Source: an uncultured Alistipes sp.
Lineage (GTDB): Bacteria; Bacteroidota; Bacteroidia; Bacteroidales; Rikenellaceae
Assembly (NCBI RefSeq): GCF_902388705.1
Contig: NZ_CABMQJ010000082.1
Location: 1 to 6,853 of the forward strand
DNA: 6,853 nt
Reading direction: 5' to 3'
Part shown: piece by piece, positions 1 through 6,100 of the stretch
Position numbering within the stretch: the first letter of the stretch is position 1
How the letters are laid out: each line of letters starts with the position of its first letter
Program-made: the position numbers and the translations under genes
The notes under the pieces: generated by a model
The model's input: only the letters and a program-made list of their open reading frames with translations
What the model was told of the DNA's origin: nothing
Database searches by the model: none

Positions 1-1
1 G

Positions 2-205
2 GCTGGCGACCCCGCGCCGGACGATGCGGGAGTGGCTCCCTATGCGGCCCATCTTGCGGCGCACGGCGCCGTGGCCCTGCTGGCGGCTGTGGGGATGCAA
101 AACGAAGAGAACCGGCAGGCGGTACTCCGCGCAGCCGGCTCTCTGGGAAAGCTCCCTGCCGAGGACTTCGTCCACGAGGAGCTCGCCTGGCGTCTGGAGG
201 CATAG
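2..205 (+). CDS. 3' end of an unrecognised protein (partial)
   Basis: The frame is open from the left edge to a TAG at 203-205, giving the last 67 residues of a protein whose start lies outside the window. Codons in this frame are strongly G/C-ending, as in the neighbouring genes, whereas the opposite strand translates into an Arg/Pro-rich shadow, so I take the plus frame as real. The visible tail is alanine-rich and probably helical (for example YAAHLAAHGAVALLAAVGM) and ends in an acidic stretch, HEELAWRLEA. I see no catalytic motif, transmembrane segment or Cys cluster, and I do not recognise the family. It is the only plus-strand gene in the window and converges on the thioredoxin gene, with 14 bases between the stop codons. 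Confidence 0.6.
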   Translation, partial: AGDPAPDDAGVAPYAAHLAAHGAVALLAAVGMQNEENRQAVLRAAGSLGKLPAEDFVHEELAWRLEA

Positions 206-219
206 CCCCCTTTTCAGAT

Positions 220-552
220 TCAGAATACCCCTGTCTGCTCGCGTTTTTCGAGCTTATTCAGCACCTCCAGCAGGTGTTCGTAGCCCACGCGGCCGCTTTC
301 GCGCCACAGCACTTCGCCGCGGCGGAAGAACATGAGCGTCGGTACCGACATGATGTTGTAGCGGTGTACCACATCCAGCATGTTGCGGTCGTCGATATCC
401 ACTTTGTAGACGTCCGCGCGTCCGTTCATCTCTTTCTGGAACATGTCCACCACGGGGTGCATCATCTTGCAGGGCCCGCACCAGGTGGCGAAGAAGTCGA
501 CGAATGTCAGCGCATCACGCCAGATAATCTTGTCAAATTCGAGTGTTGTCAT
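220..552 (-). CDS. trxA: Thioredoxin
   Basis: This is a 110-residue, single-domain thioredoxin. It has the canonical active site WCGPCKM at residues 24-30, with redox cysteines C25 and C28, an FVDFFATWC strand leading into it, and the cis-proline loop SVPT with P71. The length is normal for the family. No signal peptide or lipobox is visible, so it should be a cytoplasmic dithiol reductant acting on disulfides of client enzymes and kept reduced by thioredoxin reductase. The reductase gene is not in the window. The start is an ATG 9 bases after the stop of the SDR gene, so the two are probably co-transcribed. The C-terminus carries a short polar tail after the last helix. The family is certain; whether this is the main thioredoxin or one of several paralogues cannot be told here. 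Confidence 0.95.
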   Translation of the reverse strand: MTTLEFDKIIWRDALTFVDFFATWCGPCKMMHPVVDMFQKEMNGRADVYKVDIDDRNMLDVVHRYNIMSVPTLMFFRRGEVLWRESGRVGYEHLLEVLNKLEKREQTGVF

Positions 553-561
553 AATTTTCCG

Positions 562-1530
562 TTAATTCATTTCCGCCCATGTCGGGTCTGCATAGGCCCG
601 GGCCGACAGTTCCTTTTCTGCGTAGCTGATCGTGCGGCGAAGTCCCTCGGCAAGCGGTGTGCGGGGTGTCCAGTCCAGCTCGCGCCGGGCCGCCGAGATG
701 TCGGGCGTGCACCGGCGTGCGTCGTCCGGCCGGGCGCCGGCGTGTACGATTTTCGAGCGGCTTCCCGTCAGTGCGATGATTTTCCCGGCCAAATCGCTGA
801 TTGAAATCTCGTGGTTGCTGCCCAGGTTCACGGTGCGTGTCGTTCCCGACGGCGGCGCTTCCATCAGCCGTACGAGCCCGTCGACGATGTCGTCCACCCA
901 GCAGAACGTCCGTAACTGCTCGCCGCTGCCGTAGATGACGATATCGCGGTTCTGCAATGCCGCCGTGACCATCTTCATCACGACGCGCTGGTCCATCAAA
1001 TCGGCACCGCTGCCGTAGGTGTTGTAAATCCGTGCGATGCGCGTGTCTACGTCGAATTCGGCGTTGTAGGCCCTGTGAAGCGCTTCGGCGACGCGTTTGC
1101 CTTCGCCCAGGATGTAATGGTCGGAGCAGCAGCTTCCCGGGTCGGTGGCCGGGTCGCGGTAACCCGCCCCGTAAACGTTGCCCGTCGATGCGAATACCAC
1201 GCGTGCATATTCCGTGCGCGCGGTGTCGAGCGTGTTGATCGTCCCCTGCAGGTTGATTTTCAGCGTTTCGACCGGCAGCGCCTTGTTGTAGCGTACGCGC
1301 GACGGCGATGTGAGGTTGTATATTTCGTCGCAGCGGATGCTGAAACCGTTGATGATGTTATGATGGACATACCGGAACAGGGGATGCTGGAGCACGTTGC
1401 GCAGCAGGGGCGAATTCACGGCATCGCGGATATCGACACAGAAAACTTCGTGCCCTTCTTCCAGAAGGCGCAGGCAGAGATGCGTGCCGATAAATCCCAC
1501 TCCGCCCAGTACTACGATTCGCTTTTGCAT
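562..1530 (-). CDS. Extended-SDR nucleotide-sugar enzyme, UDP-glucuronate decarboxylase-like, with altered catalytic residues
   Basis: This 322-residue protein has the NAD-dependent epimerase/dehydratase fold. The Rossmann motif GGVGFIG is at residues 9-15 and D33 ends the second strand, which favours NAD over NADP. Family landmarks follow in order: STGNVYG (115-121), GEGKRVAEA (142-150), ARIYNTYG (166-173), YGSGEQLRTF (200-209), and PDISAARRELDW (276-287). The overall pattern is closest to UDP-glucuronate (UDP-xylose-forming) decarboxylases. The YxxxK motif is not intact: K145 is present but the tyrosine position (141) is leucine, and a tyrosine lies two residues earlier at 139. The decarboxylase Glu after the active-site Thr is N118, and the arginine two residues before PDI is C274. 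The substrate is therefore unknown; it may be an NDP-sugar for surface glycans, but no glycosyltransferase lies nearby. It starts at an ATG 33 bases after radA and is followed closely by trxA. Confidence 0.85.
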   Translation of the reverse strand: MQKRIVVLGGVGFIGTHLCLRLLEEGHEVFCVDIRDAVNSPLLRNVLQHPLFRYVHHNIINGFSIRCDEIYNLTSPSRVRYNKALPVETLKINLQGTINTLDTARTEYARVVFASTGNVYGAGYRDPATDPGSCCSDHYILGEGKRVAEALHRAYNAEFDVDTRIARIYNTYGSGADLMDQRVVMKMVTAALQNRDIVIYGSGEQLRTFCWVDDIVDGLVRLMEAPPSGTTRTVNLGSNHEISISDLAGKIIALTGSRSKIVHAGARPDDARRCTPDISAARRELDWTPRTPLAEGLRRTISYAEKELSARAYADPTWAEMN

Positions 1531-1563
1531 TTCTTACTCTTTTTACCGGAGCAAGAGCAAAAT

Positions 1564-2931
1564 TTATTCCAGAAAGAGCGCCCGGGGCAGTTGGTCGATG
1601 CTGTTTATCGTGACGACTTCGATTCCCCTGGGGCGTTTGGCTCCCTTGCCGAGGTAGCCCGAAACGACGATGCGCCTGAAACCCAGCCGTGCGGCTTCGC
1701 TGATGCGCTGTTCGGTGCGGGGTGCGGGACGCACTTCGCCCGACAGGCCGATTTCACCCGCGCAGCAAACCCCCTCGGCGACGGGGCGGTCGTAGTAGGA
1801 GGAGATAACAGCCGCCACGACCGCGAGGTCGAGCCCCGGGTCGGCGACCTTGAAGCCGCCGGCGAAATTCAGGAATACGTCTTTCTGGAACATCTTCATC
1901 CCCACGCGTTTTTCCAGTACGGCCAGCAGCATGCTCATGCGCTTGGTGTCGAATCCCGTCGCCGTGCGCTGCGGCGTGCCGTACGCCGCGCCGCTTACCA
2001 GCGCCTGCACCTCAATCAGGTAGGGGCGCACGCCGTCGGCCGAGGCGCCCACGGCGATGCCGCTCAAAGGCTCCTCGTAGTGCGTCAGCAGTATCTCCGA
2101 CGGATTGTCGACCCCGCGCAGCCCGCTGTCGAGCATTTCGAACACGCCGATTTCGAACGTCGCGCCGAAACGGTTCTTGATGCCCCGCAGGATGCGGTAG
2201 ATGTTGTTGCTGTCGCCCTCGAACTGCAGCACGACGTCGACGATGTGTTCCAGGATTTTGGGCCCGGCGATGGTGCCGTCCTTGGTGATGTGGCCGATGA
2301 TGAAAATCGATGTGCCGGTCGATTTGGCGTATTTCAAAAGCGTCGCGGCGCATTCGCGTATCTGCGACACGCTGCCTGCCGACGAGTCCAGCAGGTCGGT
2401 ATAGATGGTTTGTATCGAGTCGATGATTACCAGGTCGGGCCGGTGCTCGCCGATTTGGCTGACGATGTTCTCCAGCAGCGTTTCGGGATAAATCAGGCAT
2501 TCGTCGTTGCCGATGCCGATGCGGGCCGCGCGCATCTTGATTTGCTCGGCCGACTCCTCGCCCGAGACATAGAGCGTTTTCAGCCCGTTCGCCGCCAGCG
2601 CGATTTGCAGCGACAGCGTGGATTTGCCGATGCCCGGCTCTCCGCCCAGCAGAATCAGCGACCCGGGAACCATGCCGCCGCCCAGCACGCGGTTGACTTC
2701 GTTGTTGCCGATGTCGATGCGCCGGTGCTCGCTGTCGCGGATGTCGCGCACGCGCTGCGGCTTCGCTGCGGGCAGGGGCCCGGTGACGGCAGCCGGTATC
2801 GAGCCGCTCTCGCGGGCGATAATCTCTTCGGTAAAGGTGTTCCACTCGCCGCATGAGGGACAGCGCCCCAGCCACTTGGGGGCTTCGAACCCGCAGTTCT
2901 TGCAGAAATATGCCTTTTTGACTTTTGCCAT
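1564..2931 (-). CDS. radA: DNA repair protein RadA (Sms)
   Basis: This full-length RadA of 455 residues is a RecA-like ATPase and helicase that processes recombination intermediates and drives branch migration with RecA. Domains in order: an N-terminal zinc finger with C10, C13, C24 and C27; a RecA-like core with Walker A GGEPGIGKST (96-105) and Walker B DLVIIDS (166-172); the RadA-specific KNRFG motif (252-256); and a C-terminal Lon-protease-like domain from about residue 285 that acts as a scaffold and not as a peptidase in this family. All key motifs are intact. The ATG start is the first in frame and places the zinc finger at the usual distance from the N-terminus (MAKVKKAYFCKNC). It is separated from the upstream lipoprotein gene by 73 bases containing GC-rich inverted repeats, so it may have its own promoter. 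I see no clear promoter there. Confidence 0.97.
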   Translation of the reverse strand: MAKVKKAYFCKNCGFEAPKWLGRCPSCGEWNTFTEEIIARESGSIPAAVTGPLPAAKPQRVRDIRDSEHRRIDIGNNEVNRVLGGGMVPGSLILLGGEPGIGKSTLSLQIALAANGLKTLYVSGEESAEQIKMRAARIGIGNDECLIYPETLLENIVSQIGEHRPDLVIIDSIQTIYTDLLDSSAGSVSQIRECAATLLKYAKSTGTSIFIIGHITKDGTIAGPKILEHIVDVVLQFEGDSNNIYRILRGIKNRFGATFEIGVFEMLDSGLRGVDNPSEILLTHYEEPLSGIAVGASADGVRPYLIEVQALVSGAAYGTPQRTATGFDTKRMSMLLAVLEKRVGMKMFQKDVFLNFAGGFKVADPGLDLAVVAAVISSYYDRPVAEGVCCAGEIGLSGEVRPAPRTEQRISEAARLGFRRIVVSGYLGKGAKRPRGIEVVTINSIDQLPRALFLE

Positions 2932-2966
2932 CTGGGTGTCGTTTTCGTCAGTTGATAGTTTGCATG

Positions 2967-2994
2967 GGGCGCCGGCCGTGGCCGGCTACGGCCC
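2967..2994. repeat. Overlapping GC-rich inverted repeats upstream of radA
   Basis: The gap between the lipoprotein stop and the radA start holds a perfect 7-base inverted repeat (2971-2977 with 2980-2986, 2 bases apart). A GGGC/GCCC pair (2967-2970 with 2991-2994) can extend it across a 4-base bulge. A second 6-base inverted repeat (2974-2979 with 2988-2993, 8-base loop) uses part of the same bases, so the two hairpins exclude each other. No T-run follows on either strand, so it is not a standard intrinsic terminator. A role in attenuation, RNA processing or protein binding is possible but unproven. Confidence 0.5.
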
Positions 2995-3004
2995 GGATGC
3001 CGCT

Positions 3005-3562
3005 TTAGTAGGGGAGCGACGTGTATTCGCGGCGCGCCACCTGGGTGATGTTCGCCGCAGGGTAGAGTTCCCTGTACTGCTCCGTCAGGTCGGTTACCAG
3101 CACAACCCGGCTGATGTCGCCCTCCTCGAGGTAATAGGTCGCCGTGCAGGTATAGGCTTGGTCGCCGTACAGGAACCGGAGCTGGTCCTGTTTGTCGGGC
3201 TCCTTGAGGAACGCTCCCGCGACGGGGTCGGCGTCGGCGCTTGGCCATACCTGCAGCCGTCCGCCGTTGTGGAGCGAGAAATAGAGTTTGTAGCTGCCGC
3301 CTGCCTGTACGGGCGCTTCGGCTGTCACCTTGTCGCGGATTTGCTGGATAACCGGATCTTCCGGCTCCCCGGGATTCGGGTCTTCGGGGTCGGAGTTTCC
3401 CGGCTCTTCCGCCGTGGGGGCCGGCGCGGTTTCCGCCAGCGTGACCACCGCCTCGATGCGGATCACCGGATAGGAGGTCGTGTAAAAGACTTCCGATTTC
3501 TCTCCGCAGGCCGCCAGTGCCGCCGGCAGGACGAGTGCCGTTATGTATTTCAGTATTTTCAT
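3005..3562 (-). CDS. Small lipoprotein of unknown function
   Basis: I do not recognise a family. Counting from the ATG at 3562, the 185-residue product has a lipoprotein signal peptide: MKILKY, a hydrophobic core, and lipobox LAAC with acylated Cys19. It should therefore be exported and lipid-anchored. A low-complexity linker rich in Pro, Glu, Asp and Ala follows (about residues 44-71) and resembles a flexible tether. The remaining ~110 residues look like a compact beta-rich domain with aromatic strands (SYKLYFSLHNGG, YTCTATYYLEEGD, SRVVLVTDLTEQY). The reading frame can be extended two codons to a TTG at 3568, but the ATG gives a normal Lys-bearing signal peptide and lies 10 bases after the LUD gene's stop, so I prefer it. 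It is probably the last gene of the operon running from dxr. Confidence 0.8.
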   Translation of the reverse strand: MKILKYITALVLPAALAACGEKSEVFYTTSYPVIRIEAVVTLAETAPAPTAEEPGNSDPEDPNPGEPEDPVIQQIRDKVTAEAPVQAGGSYKLYFSLHNGGRLQVWPSADADPVAGAFLKEPDKQDQLRFLYGDQAYTCTATYYLEEGDISRVVLVTDLTEQYRELYPAANITQVARREYTSLPY

Positions 3563-3572
3563 GGTCAATCCG

Positions 3573-4202
3573 TTAAAGTCCCAGTTCTTCGTCTATCAGT
3601 ACCACCAGTACGCGGCCCGCGGGCCAGCAGCGCTGCATCTCCATCCGGGTGTTGCAGACGCGGTCGGGCGAATTGCAGTCCGAGCAGACGCCGGTTGTGG
3701 CGCAGGGCGTGCGGAAACCCGGGTGGCGCGCAACGTTCTGCGGCGCGGCAATCGTACGGATACGCTCCTCGGCCCGGCTGCGGTCGGCGACGATTTTGTT
3801 GCGCCCTGCGACGATAATCACCTTGCGGGGCCCGAACGCCACGGGGGCGATGCGGTTGCCCACCTTGTCCAGCCAGTGGAGCGTCCCCTCCGTGGTTATG
3901 GCGTTGACACCCGTGATGAAGAGGTCGGACATCAGCGCCTGCCGGCGCACCTCGAGCCGCTCGGGGTAGCTCATCGCCGGGTCGAATCCGTCGAGCAGCC
4001 TAAAGCGTTCGTCGCCGCGCAGCCATTCGACGATGCCCGTGGCATGCATGGTTTCCGAGTCGCCGAACGACGCCACCTGCGGGTGTGCGGCCTCGACGGC
4101 GGCTTTCATCACCGCGAATGCCTCGTGTCTGTCGCCGACGACTTCCACTTCGAAATGGTGCCGCCGCAACGCTGCGGCGCACGCTGTCAACCGTTCGTCC
4201 AT
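3573..4202 (-). CDS. LUD-domain protein (LutC/YkgG-like lactate-utilisation family)
   Basis: From the ATG at 4202 the product has 209 residues and matches the LUD (DUF162) family, whose best-known members LutB and LutC are parts of an iron-sulfur L-lactate oxidation complex. Landmarks are SFGDSETMHATGIVEWL (about 45-61), SDLFITGVNAITTEGTLHW (92-110) and GPRKVIIVAGRNKIV (124-138). A C-terminal cluster has cysteines at about 167, 173, 176 and 183 in PCATTGVCSDCNSPDRVCN, which could bind a metal or an Fe-S centre; that is inference. No lutA or lutB partner is nearby, so a lactate role should not be assumed. A GTG at 4208 overlaps the TGA of the acetyltransferase gene; the ATG two codons later is preferred because it has AGG five bases upstream. 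Either choice implies tight translational coupling. Confidence 0.85.
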   Translation of the reverse strand: MDERLTACAAALRRHHFEVEVVGDRHEAFAVMKAAVEAAHPQVASFGDSETMHATGIVEWLRGDERFRLLDGFDPAMSYPERLEVRRQALMSDLFITGVNAITTEGTLHWLDKVGNRIAPVAFGPRKVIIVAGRNKIVADRSRAEERIRTIAAPQNVARHPGFRTPCATTGVCSDCNSPDRVCNTRMEMQRCWPAGRVLVVLIDEELGL

Positions 4203-4204
4203 CG

Positions 4205-4210
4205 TCACCT
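4205..4210 (-). promoter_or_regulatory. Possible ribosome binding site and stop/start overlap for the LUD gene
   Basis: On the minus strand AGGTGA carries three signals: AGG five bases before the ATG at 4202, the alternative GTG start at 4208-4206, and the TGA stop of the acetyltransferase gene at 4207-4205. The spacing fits a short Shine-Dalgarno sequence, which supports the ATG. Genes of this phylum often lack such sites, so the match may be chance. Confidence 0.35.
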
Positions 4211-4759
4211 GATTTTTCGTTTTACTTTCGCCGGGTTTCCGGCGGCCAGCGAGTCGGCGGGAATATCCCGTGTCACGACGCTTCCCGCGCCGATGATGCA
4301 GCGGTCGCCGATTGTTACGCCCGGGCAGACGATTACGCCCCCGCCGAGCCAGCAGTCTTCGCCGATGGTAATCGGATGGCCCGTTTCCACGGGCGCACGG
4401 CGTTCGGCGTAGTCGAGCGGGTGCTGCGGCGTGTAGAGCTGGCAGTTGGGGCCGATTTTGGTGCGGGCGCCGATGGTAATCGTTCCCGAATCGAGGAACG
4501 TGCAGTTGGCGTTGACGAAGACCTCCTCGCCCAGGCGGATGCCGTGTCCGTGGTCACAGAAGAACGGCGGCATGATGCATGCCGAAGCCGGGATGCCCGG
4601 GATCAGGGCGGCGAGTGCCTCGGCGCGCCCTGCGGGGTCGTCGGCGTCGGTGCGGTTGAACCGCTCGGCATTCCGGTGTCCCGCAGCGAAGCTCCGCTGC
4701 AGTTCGGGGCTCGAAAAATCGTAAGGAAGCGCACTGCGCATTTTCTCCAGCTCGGTCAT
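4205..4759 (-). CDS. Sugar O-acetyltransferase (maltose/galactoside acetyltransferase family)
   Basis: This 184-residue protein belongs to the hexapeptide-repeat acyltransferases of the maltose/galactoside acetyltransferase (Maa/LacA) type, cytoplasmic enzymes that move acetyl from acetyl-CoA to a sugar hydroxyl. The N-terminal helical cap runs from MTELEKMRSALPYDF to about residue 60. PPFFCDHGHGIRLGEEVFVNAN (64-85) leads into the left-handed beta-helix with hexad repeats such as ITIGAR, ITIGED, VTIGDR and CIIGAG. The catalytic histidine is H113 in YTPQHPLD, and the C-terminal AAGNPAKVKRKIR is typical of the family. Length and motifs are complete. The in vivo acceptor is unknown; family members are often described as detoxifying unused sugars. 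The ATG lies 12 bases after the rseP stop, and the stop overlaps the possible GTG start of the LUD gene. Confidence 0.92.
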   Translation of the reverse strand: MTELEKMRSALPYDFSSPELQRSFAAGHRNAERFNRTDADDPAGRAEALAALIPGIPASACIMPPFFCDHGHGIRLGEEVFVNANCTFLDSGTITIGARTKIGPNCQLYTPQHPLDYAERRAPVETGHPITIGEDCWLGGGVIVCPGVTIGDRCIIGAGSVVTRDIPADSLAAGNPAKVKRKIR

Positions 4760-4771
4760 GCCCCTTTGCGT

Positions 4772-6088
4772 CTATTTAATGAAGAACCTGTATATGTCGT
4801 TTCCGTTGGCGTACAGCAGCAGGAAGAGGATGATGAACAGACCGACGTACTGCGCGCCCTCCAGTATCCTGTCGCTGACCTTGCGGCCCGTGACCATTTC
4901 CCAGAATGTGAAAATCGCATGGCCTCCGTCCAGTCCCGGAATCGGCAGGATGTTCATGATGGCGAGGATAATCGACAGGAATGCCGTCTTGAGCCAGAAA
5001 TCCTCCCAGTTCCAGTCGCCCGGGAAGATGCTGCCGATGGCGATGAAGCCGCCCAGCTCCTCGTACATCTTGGTTTTGGGCTGCACGATCATCTTCAGCT
5101 GTTCCCAGTAGGAAGATATCATGTTGCCGGCCTTGCGGATGCCTGCCGGTATCGCCTCCAGGAACGTGTACTCCTGCGTGCGGAGCGTGTAGGGATTGAG
5201 CGCCATGACGCCCAGCTTGCCCTCGTCGGATACGGGCAGCGTCATCTCCAGCAGCATGTCGCCCTCGCGTTTGACGGTGAGGTTCACCTGCTGTCCGGCG
5301 TGGGCCTTGAGGTACTGCTGGTAGGCGGGGTACTCCGCGCCGCGCAAGTCGTTTACGGCGATGATTTCGTCCCCGTGCCGCAAAGCCGATGCCGAGTCGT
5401 AGACCGCGCTGTCCACCAGGAACGGAAACCGCAGCGTCAGGAAATCCTCGTACCCCTTGGCCTGCCGCATTGCGATGAGCTCGCCCAGCGGAAGGGTCAG
5501 TTCCACCTCGCGGCCGTTGCGCTCGACGACGACTTTGCGGTCGCCCTCGGTCAGGATGAGCGAATTGAGGATGTTGTTGATGTTGTCGACGGCCCGGCCG
5601 TCCACCGAAACGATTTTGTCGCCGTCGTGGAACCCGAGTTTGTGCGCGGCGTCGTTGAAGTTGTAGCCCCAGTGCGCATCCTCGTTCGAGAAGTAGTTGT
5701 CACCCCAGGTGTAGCAGACGCCGCAGTAGATGACGATGGCCAGCAGGACGTTCATCACCACGCCGGCAATCATCACCAGAAAACGCTGCCATGCGGGTTT
5801 GGCGCGGAATTCGTCCTCCTTTACGGGCTGTTTCATCTGCTCCTTGTCCATCGACTCGTCTATCATGCCGGCGATTTTGACATAGCCGCCCAGCGGCAGC
5901 CACCCCAGGCCGTACTCGGTATTGCCCCGCCTGAACTTGAAGAGCGAAAACCACGGGTCGAAAAAGATATAGAACTTTTCGACGCGGATTTTGAAAACCC
6001 GCGCCATGATGAAATGCCCCATTTCGTGAATGCCCACCAGAATGGTGAAGCAGAGGAAAAATTGAATGATTCTGATTAAAATATCCAT
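4772..6088 (-). CDS. rseP: Site-2 intramembrane zinc metalloprotease RseP
   Basis: This 438-residue site-2 protease cleaves transmembrane substrates within the inner membrane; in E. coli the substrate is the anti-sigma factor RseA. The zinc motif HEMGH is at residues 21-25 inside the first membrane segment (about 5-27). A second segment spans about 103-125. Two tandem PDZ domains follow, about 140-200 (HKLGFHDGDKIVSVDG) and 222-285 (LRHGDEIIAVNDL). The third zinc ligand is in NILPIPGLDGGH (379-390, D387), with a last membrane segment around 412-427. All catalytic residues are present. The ATG start is 12 bases after the dxr stop and leaves the usual short N-terminus before HExxH. No sigma or anti-sigma gene is in the window, so the natural substrate cannot be inferred. 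Pairing with dxr is common in bacteria. Confidence 0.96.
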   Translation of the reverse strand: MDILIRIIQFFLCFTILVGIHEMGHFIMARVFKIRVEKFYIFFDPWFSLFKFRRGNTEYGLGWLPLGGYVKIAGMIDESMDKEQMKQPVKEDEFRAKPAWQRFLVMIAGVVMNVLLAIVIYCGVCYTWGDNYFSNEDAHWGYNFNDAAHKLGFHDGDKIVSVDGRAVDNINNILNSLILTEGDRKVVVERNGREVELTLPLGELIAMRQAKGYEDFLTLRFPFLVDSAVYDSASALRHGDEIIAVNDLRGAEYPAYQQYLKAHAGQQVNLTVKREGDMLLEMTLPVSDEGKLGVMALNPYTLRTQEYTFLEAIPAGIRKAGNMISSYWEQLKMIVQPKTKMYEELGGFIAIGSIFPGDWNWEDFWLKTAFLSIILAIMNILPIPGLDGGHAIFTFWEMVTGRKVSDRILEGAQYVGLFIILFLLLYANGNDIYRFFIK

Positions 6089-6100
6089 GTCGTCTTGTTG

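Noticed and set aside
237..253. GCTCG/CGAGC inverted repeat with a T-containing 7-base loop near the trxA end
   Set aside because: The stem is only 5 bases, it lies within trxA codons, and neither strand has a T-run after it, so it is not a credible terminator.
1075..2856. Open plus-strand frame of 593 codons opposite the SDR gene and radA
   Set aside because: It lies antisense to two genes with complete, recognisable motifs, spans their intergenic gap and has no family motif. Long antisense frames are expected in GC-rich genes with biased codon use.
3563..3568. TTG start two codons upstream for the lipoprotein
   Set aside because: The ATG at 3562 gives a standard lipoprotein signal peptide without needing a rare start codon.
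4085..6079. Open plus-strand frame of 664 codons opposite the LUD, acetyltransferase and rseP genes
   Set aside because: It covers three well-supported minus-strand genes, and its translation is Arg/Val/Asp-rich without any domain pattern, so it is a compositional shadow.
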